Below, piece after piece: positions 23,696 to 32,084 of a DNA stretch of 46,564 nt. The notes beneath the pieces were generated by a model. It did no database searches, was not told where the DNA came from, and saw only the letters and a program-made list of their open reading frames with translations. The stretch covers positions 1 to 46,564 of the forward strand of contig QCGG01000014.1 of the NCBI GenBank assembly GCA_003280055.1. The letters are read 5' to 3'. The translations under genes and the position numbers were made by a program. Every line of letters begins with the position of its first letter. Within the stretch, counting starts at the first letter, position 1. This DNA is from Prochlorococcus sp. AG-363-P19. Its GTDB lineage: Bacteria; Cyanobacteriota; Cyanobacteriia; PCC-6307; Cyanobiaceae.

Positions 23696-23869
23696 ATGGG
23701 TGAAGCTAAAAGAAGGAAAGAACAGGGACTACCCCCCAAAGAAAAGAAAGGAAAGGAGTCAAATTCACTCAGCAATTTTTTTAAAAGTCCTAGGTTGGGT
23801 TTGTATCTAGGAGCGACTTTTGTTATTTACCTCATTTACGACGTAATCCGCTACTACACACGAAGCTAA
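23696..23869 (+). CDS. DUF2839-like small membrane protein
   Basis: From the ATG at 23696 the head MGEAKRRKEQGLPPKEKK is the DUF2839 signature of cyanobacteria. It is followed by a Lys/Ser linker and one span (LGLYLGATFVIYLIYDVI) ending RYYTRS. An upstream in-frame ATG (23678) adds six residues but breaks the family start. DUF2839 function is unknown. About 57 residues. Confidence 0.75.
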   Translation: MGEAKRRKEQGLPPKEKKGKESNSLSNFFKSPRLGLYLGATFVIYLIYDVIRYYTRS

Positions 23870-23905
23870 TTGTTAAATCATAGACATGATCTAGGACGAT
23901 GATTC

Positions 23906-24016
23906 TTGATCGTTGTGCTATCCATTCGGTATTTTTACAAGTCTTGGCAAGGCAAAGAAGAGCTTCAGAAAGCCTATGTTTTGCCAAAACACAAGATAAT
24001 GTCTACTCCTAACTAG
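23906..24016 (+). CDS. Possible micro-protein (36 aa), TTG start
   Basis: IVVLSIRYFYKSWQGKEELQ, KAYVLPKHKIMSTPN. A hydrophobic head then a charged, Tyr/Trp-containing tail. It ends 17 bases before the GTG of the next small gene; an overlapping ATG frame (MILDRCAIHS) is less protein-like. Weak. Confidence 0.3.
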   Translation: MIVVLSIRYFYKSWQGKEELQKAYVLPKHKIMSTPN

Positions 24017-24033
24017 GAAGAGAAGTTTCCAAA

Positions 24034-24201
24034 GTGATTGATCGTTTATTGTCCAGCGAAAGAGGCAAGGTCATTACTGTAATTGCCTTTATTGCTTTAG
24101 GAACGGGCCTCACAGCAAAAAACGTTGTCAGCTTTCCCACTGAATGCATGACAGAACAACAAGTCCAAGTTGAGACAATAATTCCTACCATTGCCAAGTA
24201 G
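24034..24201 (+). CDS. Single-span membrane micro-protein, GTG start (55 aa)
   Basis: MIDRLLSSERGKVITVIAFI, ALGTGLTAKNVVSF, PTECMTEQQVQVETIIPTIAK. The purine-rich AGGAAGAGAAG, 8-18 bases upstream, can serve as the ribosome site, and the only alternative frame start is a stop codon, so GTG is forced. One span, then a periplasm/lumen-facing tail with a Cys. Confidence 0.6.
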   Translation: MIDRLLSSERGKVITVIAFIALGTGLTAKNVVSFPTECMTEQQVQVETIIPTIAK

Positions 24202-24316
24202 TAAATCCTGAATGTTCCTTTAAGCCCATAGCATTACGACCTTGAGGAATTGGTATTTATTGTTGTGCTGGCCCATGTGATTTATGTAAATAGTATTCAA
24301 CCATGAAGAAACCTAA

Positions 24317-24457
24317 ATGAGAGCCCTACTCCTCATTGGAATTTTTGTTGTTCATAGCTTGGTACTTCAAGGAATACATATATCAAGCTATTTAATCAGC
24401 AAGTTTCTTCCTTTAGGTGCCCTTAGCAAGAGGTTCGAACCCTTTTGTCCCGACTAG
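24317..24457 (+). CDS. Possible signal-like micro-protein (46 aa)
   Basis: MRALLLIGIFVVHSLVLQGI then HISSYLISKFLPLGALSKRF and EPFCPD. The start looks like a membrane anchor, but the final third is encoded by the tRNA-3'-end-like fragment at 24427-24454, so it may be accidental. Confidence 0.35.
   Translation: MRALLLIGIFVVHSLVLQGIHISSYLISKFLPLGALSKRFEPFCPD
24427..24454 (+). other. tRNA-3'-end-like fragment with pairing T-stem
   Basis: CAAGAGG TTCGAAC CCTTTTG gives a seven-pair stem (one G-T), followed by TCCCGAC. The best of the four T-arm-like fragments; the 5' half of a tRNA is absent. Confidence 0.45.
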
Positions 24458-24473
24458 CTTTTCAAGCAATCAA

Positions 24474-24599
24474 CTAGGAGACAAGGTTAATTGAAGCTAA
24501 TACAGTGAAAATCCAGGCTGCAGCTTTCTTTTTCTGCGCTCCAGTTTGAAGAAAAGGTTTGAACGGATTAAATTCCACGTCTTGGGTATAAATGCTCAT
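24474..24599 (-). CDS. FNPFKP-motif membrane micro-protein (41 aa)
   Basis: MSIYTQDVEFNPFKPFLQTG, then QKKKAAAWIFTVLASINLVS. The VEFNPFKP head is shared with the micro-ORF at 7942-8007, and a short Ala/Val/Leu-rich span follows a Lys patch. A complete ATG-TAG frame convergent with the micro-ORF at 24317-24457. Confidence 0.55.
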   Translation of the reverse strand: MSIYTQDVEFNPFKPFLQTGAQKKKAAAWIFTVLASINLVS

Positions 24600-24726
24600 A
24601 ATATTTTATACGCCAGACGCCCTTTCCTCTTAAGAATCTCTTCCAATTTCTATTAGGAGGCCTTTTGGCACTAATTAGTAAAACTTTTCGATGGTTTACT
24701 TTCAACTAGTTTTTGGTTGGGAAACA

Positions 24727-24760
24727 GTAAGTCTTAGGTTCGCATTCTTTTACACCAACT
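24727..24760 (+). other. tRNA-3'-end-like fragment (weak)
   Basis: AAGTCTTAGGTTCGCATTC followed by TTTTACACCAACTGA keeps the GGTTCGxxTTC core. No 5' half. Confidence 0.3.
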
Positions 24761-24807
24761 GAATTTTGAAGAATCTCGCAATTAGAAGAAGCGATTCTGT
24801 AAATAAT

Positions 24808-24939
24808 ATGCAGCAATTATTTTTCAATTCAACAGCCGTAATGTACTGCCTTACGTTTACCGGAAACATTTCAGCAATAGCAATTGTTTTGCGCTTTGTA
24901 AATCGAAATTCGGACTTACTGATGCTCTGTCCTTATTGA
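24808..24939 (+). CDS. Possible micro-protein (43 aa)
   Basis: MQQLFFNSTAVMYCLTFTGN, ISAIAIVLRFVNRNSDLLML, CPY. Hydrophobic centre, ATG-stop, ending convergently on the gene at 24933. Similarity to anything is unknown. Confidence 0.35.
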   Translation: MQQLFFNSTAVMYCLTFTGNISAIAIVLRFVNRNSDLLMLCPY

Positions 24940-25172
24940 GTTTTCAGCTTAGGTTCATAAACAGCTCCATTGCATACTCCTACGGCAAGAGACTCTTTAG
25001 CTTTTTCGCTCCATGTTTTTAGATCTGGTTTTTCATTAATCCAACCAACAGTGCTATCAAAACATCGATTCCAATAAGCGGCCTGCATGGAAATAGGTAC
25101 TAATTCAATGGCTATGCAAGACAATGCAAATGCAATTAAGCCAAAAAAGGCTTTCTGTATGGAAGCGCTCAT
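24933..25172 (-). CDS. Small exported or membrane-anchored protein
   Basis: I take the ATG at 25172 (MSASIQKAFFGLIAFALSCI) rather than 25187. Residues 7-30 form a signal peptide or anchor, then AAYWNRCFDSTVGWINEKPD, LKTWSEKAKESLAVGVCNGA, VYEPKLKTQ. Two cysteines in the mature part could bridge. This pattern (N-terminal span, W-N-R-C-F, A-V-x-x-C-N-G) recalls picocyanobacterial conserved hypotheticals. Confidence 0.7.
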   Translation of the reverse strand: MSASIQKAFFGLIAFALSCIAIELVPISMQAAYWNRCFDSTVGWINEKPDLKTWSEKAKESLAVGVCNGAVYEPKLKTQ

Positions 25173-25407
25173 AATTAATTTCCCCAATAAAGCTAAAGTT
25201 CGAGTCTAGAGATGCTTCTTCATAGAGATGGCCCACTAATTGGAGAATCCCTACTATCCAGCAAGTTAGACCCCTTAGAGGAGAGCTCGAAAATCATTAG
25301 AAGAAAAAGAGAAAAAGAAACCTTCTAATCATTTGTCCTGATTAATAAATGACTGCTTCCCTTGCTGAAGGAATAGTGCAAATATTTGATCGCATTTAAT
25401 CATCAAC

Positions 25408-25704
25408 ATGGCAAAGGGTTACTGGATTGTCACGACAACTATCACCAACCCAGCTTTTAAAGAGTATGTCGAAGCTTTTCAACCTTGGGTGGTGTCAGTC
25501 GGTGGATCTGTCTTCGCTAAAGACATGGATTCAACAACCGTTGAGGGAAAAGGAGGGAAACTTGCCGTAATCATTGAATTTCCATCCAAAGAAGCTGCAA
25601 TAGACGCTTACAACAGAACCGATTATCAAGAACTCAGCAAATTACGTTGGGCCAACTCAAAAGAAACCAACATCACAATTATGGATGGCTCCCTTTCGTC
25701 CTAA
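25408..25704 (+). CDS. DUF1330 family protein (ferredoxin-like fold)
   Basis: 98 residues: KGYWIVTTTITNPAFKEYVE opens the dimeric alpha-beta barrel pattern, VVSVGGSVFAKD is the family's G-G-x-x-x-x-R/K core, and LAVIIEFPSKEAAIDAYN, DYQELSKLRW complete DUF1330. These small dimeric barrels have no firm known reaction. Complete and full length. Stands alone with about 200 bases of empty DNA upstream. Confidence 0.9.
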   Translation: MAKGYWIVTTTITNPAFKEYVEAFQPWVVSVGGSVFAKDMDSTTVEGKGGKLAVIIEFPSKEAAIDAYNRTDYQELSKLRWANSKETNITIMDGSLSS

Positions 25705-25850
25705 CTCCACCCTTTTCCATTTAGGCCGAAAGTAAGAATCCTTAGGTTCTGAGCCTTCTAAAGGTTCACAAAGGTTACTTTTAACAAATATGTGTAATAA
25801 AATTGCATCTTTAGAAGGTTAACATCTTTATCATCAATTCATATTTCCAA

Positions 25851-25973
25851 ATGGGAGAAATGCCAACAGTCGAGGCTGCTAATAGAGCAGTTGGTACATT
25901 TTCTTTATTCTTACTGGCTAGTTCCTCTGCCTATCTCTTTTGGCAAATAAAAAGGTATTTTACGCGCAAATAG
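25851..25973 (+). CDS. Single-span membrane micro-protein (40 aa)
   Basis: MGEMPTVEAANRAVGTFSLF, LLASSSAYLFWQIKRYFTRK: acidic head, one span, basic tail (positive inside). Clean ATG-TAG frame. Confidence 0.6.
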   Translation: MGEMPTVEAANRAVGTFSLFLLASSSAYLFWQIKRYFTRK

Positions 25974-25977
25974 AGCA

Positions 25978-26157
25978 ATAAAAATACGCGAAATCTCCTC
26001 TATTGAACACTTAAACTCTAAAAAACCTGAAGTTATTCGCTCAATCACTTAGAACAAAGTTAGACGAAAGATCCTGGGGAATATTTCTATCTTTGAAACC
26101 CAAGTACTTTATGATTTAATGCATGGCAAGGCAATTACAGGCGAAAGGTCATTCTAA
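25978..26157 (+). pseudogene. Possible decayed gene with an in-frame amber codon
   Basis: The frame reads IKIREISSIEHLNSKKPEVI, RSIT, TAG at 26050-26052, then NKVRRKILGNISIFETQVLY and DLMHGKAITGERSF to a TAA. Both sides of the amber look coding and are in the same frame, so one nucleotide change explains the break. Confidence 0.35.
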
Positions 26158-26232
26158 TCAATTAGAGAAATGCTTTGAAAGGTTGACTTTGGTCTGCTTT
26201 TTTTACTAAGTAATTTATCCAACTAGGAAAAA

Positions 26233-26409
26233 ATGAATGGAATTATTTTGATTAGTTTGTGTATTTTATGGCTCATTGGTCATGCTGGCTTCACTTTTTG
26301 GATAGGTGGAGTTGAACCTCGCAGCCCTTCAGCAAATCTTTTTGTAATTGTTGACTCTCTGGCATCAATAGCCTTAGCCTTTTTCATTTATAAGCGAACG
26401 AATCCATAG
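26233..26409 (+). CDS. Two-span membrane micro-protein (58 aa)
   Basis: MNGIILISLCILWLIGHAGF, TFWIGGVEPRSPSANLF, VIVDSLASIALAFFIYKRTN. Two spans linked by a short polar loop. The AGGAAAAA upstream is a usable ribosome site. Confidence 0.65.
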   Translation: MNGIILISLCILWLIGHAGFTFWIGGVEPRSPSANLFVIVDSLASIALAFFIYKRTNP

Positions 26410-26629
26410 ACATAGTTTTGCTCTACGAAGTCGTCTTCTCTAATTCTCTAGCTCCAATTGACTTTCAGAGCACCCAAATTTCAATTTCTCCATAATTTGC
26501 CCAAAACCAATTCCTTTTGTAGAAGTAACTTGACAGCAACCATTTAGTTGCATACTTCATATCTAGTAGACCTTCAATCAAAGACTTGCTAAAAAAAAAA
26601 GTATCAACCAATACTTTTGGTACTCATCC

Positions 26630-26773
26630 ATGATTAATGACAATCTTGCCGAGATACTGCTCGCTGCAATTCTTGTTTCATCTACATATGACAAGGAGTC
26701 ACCTGCGATCAAATGGGGTGGAATAGTAATCGCTGTCGCAGCAGTGGCTTCAGCTCTATCTGGTTTTGGTTAG
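26630..26773 (+). CDS. Small Ala-rich membrane micro-protein (47 aa)
   Basis: MINDNLAEILLAAILVSSTY, DKESPAIKWGGIVIAVAAVA, SALSGFG. Complete frame ending 70 bases before a strong terminator, which supports it as a real transcription unit. Overlapping frames at 26709-26907 on either strand are shadows. Confidence 0.6.
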   Translation: MINDNLAEILLAAILVSSTYDKESPAIKWGGIVIAVAAVASALSGFG

Positions 26774-26840
26774 GAATATCAATTGCCAAAGCCAGTGATT
26801 TAGGCGGGCCCTCCAGAGCAAAAAAACTCAAGAAGTCAAT

Positions 26841-26875
26841 AAAAAGGCTGCAGGTTTTCTTGCAGCCTTTTCTTA
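26841..26875 (+). terminator. Rho-independent terminator
   Basis: AAAAGGCTGCA, a GGTTTTCT loop, TGCAGCCTTTT: an 11-base stem with flanking A and T runs, usable in both directions. It ends the micro-gene at 26630-26773. Confidence 0.85.
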
Positions 26876-26919
26876 TTATGCGAAATTTATGTGTATGCAA
26901 TTACTGAAAATCAATAATT

Positions 26920-27628
26920 CGCAAGCCTAGTAATAACATCGAAATTGTCTTCTTCTGTCAAATATCACAGTACAAAACAGGTCTCAAACACCCTTTCCAA
27001 AAGTGGCTAGTACTAGAAAAGCTGCAAAATTTCAATGAAAGGCCTACATGCAACTAAATCCTGGTTAAAGATACTATCAAAACTCGCATTAGATAGTGGC
27101 AGGCTTTTGAACTATCGCTTACCAGGGCAATCATCAAACAGCTTGCAAAAGGACCTCTAAACAGAAGGATTGATTTTTTCTAATGCCCTAGTATATTTTC
27201 CACCATTAGTCGTAAACTTTAAAAAGAGCACAAGAGAAATCAGCTCCTTTCTAAGGATATATACTCATGCAAGTATATTCGTTCTAGTATTAAGAATTGG
27301 GGTTTTCTATTAAATCTGATAGAAATATCATTTAGGAATTTTTAGTCTTTTCTTGAAAGAAGTTCCGCAAAATTTTCTTTTCAGGACTGATGAAGAGAAA
27401 GGGATCTAGGTTGAATTGATAAACTAACGATATGAGCTTTTCATTAAGCTAAAGCGAAGGGATCCGGTCACCAAACTCCTCGTAAAATTATCTATTGGAA
27501 CAAGAAAAGTTGTTTGTGGCAAATTTTGACTTCGGTCAATTGATTCCCAATCTTTATCTAATTGGTCAAGCAAATAGTTTCATCAAAAGCAATAAACTTC
27601 TTAAATCTTCCAAGGAGGACTAAAAGAA
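26920..27628. other. Gene-poor stretch
   Basis: About 700 bases without a convincing gene. One 41-codon frame (27035-27160, MKGLHATKSWLKILSKLALD) exists but lacks a ribosome site. No repeats noticed. Confidence 0.55.
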
Positions 27629-27736
27629 ATGGATCAAAGCCAAATTCTTCCAAATACAAGACTGATAATTCAATCTAGAATTGATGGCTGGGCAACTACT
27701 TTTTGGTACGAGAAAGTAATTCTAAAAATCTATTAG
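27629..27736 (+). CDS. Micro-protein (35 aa) with strong ribosome site
   Basis: MDQSQILPNTRLIIQSRIDG then WATTFWYEKVILKIY. The near-perfect Shine-Dalgarno AAGGAGGAC lies about 9 bases upstream, which is unusual for this AT-rich, weak-SD genome and is the main support for the gene. Convergent with the DUF2130 gene. Confidence 0.5.
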   Translation: MDQSQILPNTRLIIQSRIDGWATTFWYEKVILKIY

Positions 27737-27807
27737 GTCAAAGTTTAAGAACTAAAAATTGAGCAGTTTAGATTAAACACAAAGCTAACTAATAGTGTCT
27801 TTAGAAG

Positions 27808-29100
27808 TTAAGCAGCTTCATTCACTTTAATTGACTCAAATTTAGCAGACATTGTTGGGTTGTTTCTTGTCAACTTTTTGACTGTGACATCTTGAGCCTT
27901 GTCATTTGCTAATCGAAGATTTCTATCTGCTCCTAAGAGAGCATCTTTTGTTTTCTGTAAATGGTCTATTGACTTATCAATTTCTTGTATGGCCGTTTCA
28001 AATCTTCTTGAGGCAAGACTATAGTTCTTCTCAAAAGAATCCTTAAAGACATCTAAACTTTTCTCGAAATTAGTAATATCTATATTCTGTTCCTTAACAC
28101 GAGCCAGTTCTCTTTTATAATTTAGTGACTTTAATGCTGCATTTCTCAGTAGAGTAATGATTGGCAAAAAGCATTGTGGCCGAACTACATACATTTTTGG
28201 ATATCGATGTGATAAATCTACGATCCCAGAATTATATAAATCACTCTCCGGTTCAAGTTGTGAAACCAAAACAGCATACTCACATTTTTTTTCTATGCGG
28301 TCTTTATTGAGTTCCTTAAGAAAGTCCTCATTTTTTCTCTTTGTTGAAGTAGTGTCACTTTCATTTTTCATTTCAAACATAATTGAAACTATTTCAGTCT
28401 CTGATTCGTCGAAGTCTCGAAAAATATAGTCTCCTTTGCTACCTCTACTAATATCATTATCTTTTTCAAAATAAGCTCGAGAAAAGGCTGTAGCTCGAAT
28501 ACGGTTGAATTCTATTTCGCAATGTTGTTCTAGAGATTCTCCTATCATTTTTGTGGACAAACGTAATTTCATATCTCGAAGCCTCTCTATTGCAGCATCA
28601 CGGTCCTTGATCTGTAATTCATACTTTTCTCTCATAGACTTCTCCGCCAATTTCTTCTCAAGCTCAGCCTTCTCTAGATTTAGCTTGAGCTCATCACATT
28701 CTTTTTCAAATTCATTGACAGCCTTAGTAATTGCAAGCTTTTGTGTAACAACGTTATACTCTTGAACTTTTTCCAATTGCTGAACCAACATATCTCTCTC
28801 TTTCTCAATAGAATTTTTAGCCTGAGTAATTGCTAAAGTCTTCTCAACATCAGCTGCATCTAGCTTGGATTGCAATTCAAGTATTTTTGTATCTTTTATT
28901 GAGCAAGTTTGATGCATCTCTATCTTTAAATCAGTAACTGCAAGGTCAATGGACTTCTTCTTGTCTTCTTCAGCAAGCATAAGTCTACTGTTTAATTCAT
29001 CTTCAAAATCCTCGTCTCTAACCTGCTTAAGTATATTTGCATAAGCATTCTCATCGATCTTGAATGCCTTACCGCATTCTGGGCATTTGATCTGATTCAT
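27808..29100 (-). CDS. DUF2130 coiled-coil protein (zinc ribbon plus nuclease-like domain)
   Basis: 430 residues. An N-terminal half zinc ribbon ([11 protein letters not shown]-x-x-C) is followed by a long charged coiled coil (about 45-190). The DUF2130 core is about 190-340: [66 protein letters not shown]. The D-Y-I-F and E-x-K-N-E acidic/lysine arrangement resembles a PD-(D/E)xK active site, which others have suggested for the family. [17 protein letters not shown] is another conserved block. It ends in a second helical region. Full length. Not proven to be a defence gene, but often island-borne. Confidence 0.88.
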   Translation of the reverse strand: MNQIKCPECGKAFKIDENAYANILKQVRDEDFEDELNSRLMLAEEDKKKSIDLAVTDLKIEMHQTCSIKDTKILELQSKLDAADVEKTLAITQAKNSIEKERDMLVQQLEKVQEYNVVTQKLAITKAVNEFEKECDELKLNLEKAELEKKLAEKSMREKYELQIKDRDAAIERLRDMKLRLSTKMIGESLEQHCEIEFNRIRATAFSRAYFEKDNDISRGSKGDYIFRDFDESETEIVSIMFEMKNESDTTSTKRKNEDFLKELNKDRIEKKCEYAVLVSQLEPESDLYNSGIVDLSHRYPKMYVVRPQCFLPIITLLRNAALKSLNYKRELARVKEQNIDITNFEKSLDVFKDSFEKNYSLASRRFETAIQEIDKSIDHLQKTKDALLGADRNLRLANDKAQDVTVKKLTRNNPTMSAKFESIKVNEAA

Positions 29101-29495
29101 CTATTTAAGACGCCAAAGCTAAGTGTAGTATTCAAGCCATTCTTATGCGTAGTCAAATAAAGAGCAAGTAGTGTACTAGGAATAAGCTACTTATTGTCAG
29201 AAAAAAAAACAAACCCGCCAGAACAACAGATTCTACAGAAAAAAGCTTTCTGATTATTTAATTGAACAAAGAAAAGAATTAATGCTAAAGCTTAATTCTT
29301 CACTTTTTAGGGAAAAATTAATTGAAATCAGCCAACCGCCAAACCTCGTTTAATTTAACCAAAATATTATACTTTAGTCAATAGTTCTTTTGATAATGAA
29401 TTCAGTAAATCATTTTCTTCGCAATATCAAGTTGCAAATAAACAATGAATTCTGTAGGATTTGTTTCTATTAAAGAAACTTAATCTTCTTCAAAA
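29101..29495. other. Intergenic, no gene seen
   Basis: Divergent promoter region between DUF2130 (minus) and the small secreted protein (plus); AT-rich, with A-runs near 29200-29210. Confidence 0.6.
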
Positions 29496-29732
29496 ATGAA
29501 ATTACTAGCTTTTTTATTGATAGTCCTGCTTGGGATATCATTCAAAGTCAATGCGTATCCCCAAGATCAACTTCAGGAATGTATTAATAGTTCAATTCAG
29601 AATCCAAGTGTCAAAGGTGTTTCAGAAGAGTCTATAGAAAAATATTGTGATTGTGCCCTTAATTTAATTGTAAATGAAGGGAAAGACATCAGATCATCTG
29701 GCTATAGATGTGCATCAAAATATTTTAAATAA
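29496..29732 (+). CDS. Small secreted protein with four cysteines
   Basis: 78 residues. Signal peptide MKLLAFLLIVLLGISFKVNA, then YPQDQLQECINSSIQNP, VKGVSEESIEKYCDCALNLI, and GYRCASKYFK. E-C, Y-C-D-C and R-C form a helical disulfide scaffold pattern, reminiscent of a short EF-hand-free helical repeat. Unknown role, likely periplasmic. Confidence 0.75.
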   Translation: MKLLAFLLIVLLGISFKVNAYPQDQLQECINSSIQNPSVKGVSEESIEKYCDCALNLIVNEGKDIRSSGYRCASKYFK

Positions 29733-29971
29733 ATCACAAACCTAATGTTTCAAGGTTTCTAATTTCATGTAATTTTATTGTTGATCATCAATAGATCAGC
29801 GAAGGAAATTATTTCTTGGCTTTAACTCTAGGGAATAGAATTTATTTGGTTGGATAAATGTTACTTAGACTGCATTCTTTACTAATAATCAGAATTAATG
29901 TCAATTTCATTGATTTCCGCACCTCATTTTCAAATTTAATTCAAGATTAAAGTAGTTCCCCCCGAAATGTT

Positions 29972-30469
29972 ATGAGTAAAGTTTCCAAAGATCATTTTTC
30001 AAATAAGTCACTGGGTTTATGGCTATTTTTTTGGCTGGTTGGAAGTACAGCAATTGACTGGAGCTTAAGGTATGCAAGCATTTACAACTTTGGGATAGGA
30101 ACAATTGTTGCATTTACTATATTTGCGTTAGTCCTTGGTACAAGTGGTCCATTCCCGCTCTGGATTTTGCTGTATTCCAAGTTCCAAGATCAAAAAAGAA
30201 TTGAAGCAACTTTTCTAGTTTTTAAGATCAAAAATACATTTTCAGAATGGTCAAAAAACTTTGATGATGATATGGAGTTCCAGCAATCAAAAGGCATAAC
30301 TCCTGTCTTTAGAGGTGTTAGTAAAAATGATCCCCAAAAAGTAATTGCAATCCTACAAGCAAAGTCAGGAGTTCTTGAAAGGTTCCTACAACTAAACAAT
30401 GAAAAGATTTCAGCTTCCGGACAAATCGTAGGCACTGAGGAAGTCTCGATATTTCTACCAAACGGTTAG
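29972..30469 (+). CDS. Two-span membrane module fused to DUF3764
   Basis: 165 residues. Two spans (LGLWLFFWLVGSTAIDW; IVAFTIFALVLGTSGPFPLWILLY) precede a DUF3764 domain from about 80: TFSEWSKNFDDDMEFQQSKG, PVFRGVSKNDPQKVIAILQA, LERFLQLNNEKISASGQ. DUF3764 is a small ferredoxin-like domain typical of cyanobacteria; it usually occurs alone. The same architecture occurs at 35355-35852. Function unknown; the domain would sit on the cytoplasmic face. Confidence 0.8.
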   Translation: MSKVSKDHFSNKSLGLWLFFWLVGSTAIDWSLRYASIYNFGIGTIVAFTIFALVLGTSGPFPLWILLYSKFQDQKRIEATFLVFKIKNTFSEWSKNFDDDMEFQQSKGITPVFRGVSKNDPQKVIAILQAKSGVLERFLQLNNEKISASGQIVGTEEVSIFLPNG

Positions 30470-30539
30470 GCACTAATTAAGGGATTAAGACTTTAAATCT
30501 AATGAGATATTTCCTTTACTCAAAAGAGTTTGGTTTGGC

Positions 30540-30917
30540 TCATAAGGCTTCAAGAACACCATAAAGCCTAAGTACCTCCAGATACAAAATTGCACTCAAT
30601 GAAGTGGTTATAGCTATTACGACACCTCCATACTTAATAAGTTTTTGATCAGTGTTCAACTGACAAGCCTTTATTGTTGCTGGAGTGGCCCCTAAAGGCA
30701 AAAAGGTGATGCCAACAATGATCACGCCAATCACTCCTATGACTGACTGTGCAATCCATACATCACTACCAATTGAAGCGCTATTTTCAGCTATTGGAAG
30801 ATGAAAATCTTGAGCTGCCTGAAGAATTCCTAACATTAACTTTTGAGTTAATGCCTCTAGCCGCTCAACAAAACCCTCTTGCTGAAAAAAATCAATTACT
30901 TGGATTCCCGCTGACAT
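30540..30917 (-). CDS. Two-span membrane protein, unknown
   Basis: 125 residues: soluble helical head (QVIDFFQQEGFVERLEALTQ), then SDVWIAQSVIGVIGVIIVGI, a short loop with ATIKACQLNTDQKLIKYGG, and VVIAITTSLSAILYLEVLRL. Complete frame. No family recognised. Confidence 0.7.
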   Translation of the reverse strand: MSAGIQVIDFFQQEGFVERLEALTQKLMLGILQAAQDFHLPIAENSASIGSDVWIAQSVIGVIGVIIVGITFLPLGATPATIKACQLNTDQKLIKYGGVVIAITTSLSAILYLEVLRLYGVLEAL

Positions 30918-31392
30918 TGCATAAATCCGATACCTCTATGAGCATAATTTGATATAGAGATAACTCTTTTAAAGGTTAATCACTGGTTAGATATTATCAA
31001 CCATTAAGCGTTTACACCTATTGAGATTAGCTCTTCTGAAGAGTCGGGGGGTTGGGGCAGGCTCTAACTTCATCAAAGTCCCCCAACAAAAACCTAGTCA
31101 GTTTCCTATGCAGCAAAGCTGGCCTTTATAACTTTTCTCATGTTGAACTCCTAACAAAAACTAATCCCTGTTTTTGATGAAATCTTTCTTTCAAATGGTT
31201 CCTATGAAATAACGCTGTATCAGCCATACGTCTTGTCAGTCCCAGTAAAAAGATCTTGCTATAAGAAAGGTTGGGTTCCGAAAAGTCAAATAAACTGAAA
31301 AAAGCGGCCTAATAAACCCTTGAGCCAAAATCTCAAGATTCTTTTGGGTCAAAATGACCATAAATGCTATCTGCAAGAACACACTCCAAACT

Positions 31393-31566
31393 ATGTCCGA
31401 TCAAGAATCACCCAATACCCAACCTAAGTGGGATTACACCTCCTCCAGGCAAAACTTCATTACAGGTGCCCTGGTTGTTGGAGGCAACCTAATGATAGTA
31501 ATCATCTACTTGCTTTATAGAACCGTTCCAGCTGTTCACCAAATCATTTCAGGCAAACCTCTATAA
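31393..31566 (+). CDS. Single-span membrane micro-protein (57 aa)
   Basis: I start at MSDQESPNTQPKWDYTSSRQ (31393) because the upstream ATG at 31354 adds 13 unlike residues. One span (FITGALVVGGNLMIVIIYLL) then RTVPAVHQIISGKPL. The N-terminal PKWDY is reminiscent of picocyanobacterial Hli-neighbour proteins. Function unknown. Confidence 0.7.
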   Translation: MSDQESPNTQPKWDYTSSRQNFITGALVVGGNLMIVIIYLLYRTVPAVHQIISGKPL

Positions 31567-31701
31567 GTCTCAGGGAGAAGCAAAATCGACCTAAAACACT
31601 TTGAATTCATGGCTTCTAACCCTGCCAGTTTTCAAGATGCAACAGACAAGCCCTCCGTACAAGCTTGATAGGCTATATATAAACCGCTTTTAAGGGTATT
31701 G

Positions 31702-31893
31702 ATGATTCACCTAACCCACATCCTTGACTTCGCCACTCAATTGCCACACCCATCAGACTTGGGCTTGGTAAAGCCATCTGGTGGATTACAGCTGATCCCA
31801 GCAGTTTTTGGTTTAATTGCAATTATCCAGGTATCTCAGTTTCACTGGTATGCCAGAGACAAAAACGATCCAACCAAGAGATTTCAACGCTGA
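31702..31893 (+). CDS. Single-span membrane micro-protein (63 aa)
   Basis: HLTHILDFATQLPHPSDLGL, VKPSGGLQLIPAVFGLIAII, QVSQFHWYARDKNDPTKRFQ. I choose the ATG at 31702; the TTG three bases earlier gives the same protein plus one residue. A hydrophilic head with HPSDLG, a span, and a basic tail. Ends 70 bases before a strong terminator. Confidence 0.7.
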   Translation: MIHLTHILDFATQLPHPSDLGLVKPSGGLQLIPAVFGLIAIIQVSQFHWYARDKNDPTKRFQR

Positions 31894-31960
31894 TCAACGC
31901 TCTTTAAATATTGGTTAATTTGCCAATAGAGCTAATCACGAGAATATCTTTAAGAAGACA

Positions 31961-32000
31961 AAGGAAAGAGTATGACAATTGTCACACTCTTTCCTTTTCT
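31961..32000 (+). terminator. Rho-independent terminator
   Basis: AAGGAAAGAGTATGACAATT pairs with GTCACACTCTTTCCTTTT: about 14 pairs around AATT, followed by a T-rich tail. Serves the gene ending at 31893. Confidence 0.85.
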
Positions 32001-32084
32001 ATTTTGACAGCAACACAAACTCAGGACTGACAAGAATATGTACCCATCTTTAGTCATGAAGTCATACTTATCGTCCTTCGAGCT

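Noticed and set aside
26709-26907. Frames on both strands across the terminator
   Set aside because: They overlap the 26630-26773 gene and run through the terminator stem.
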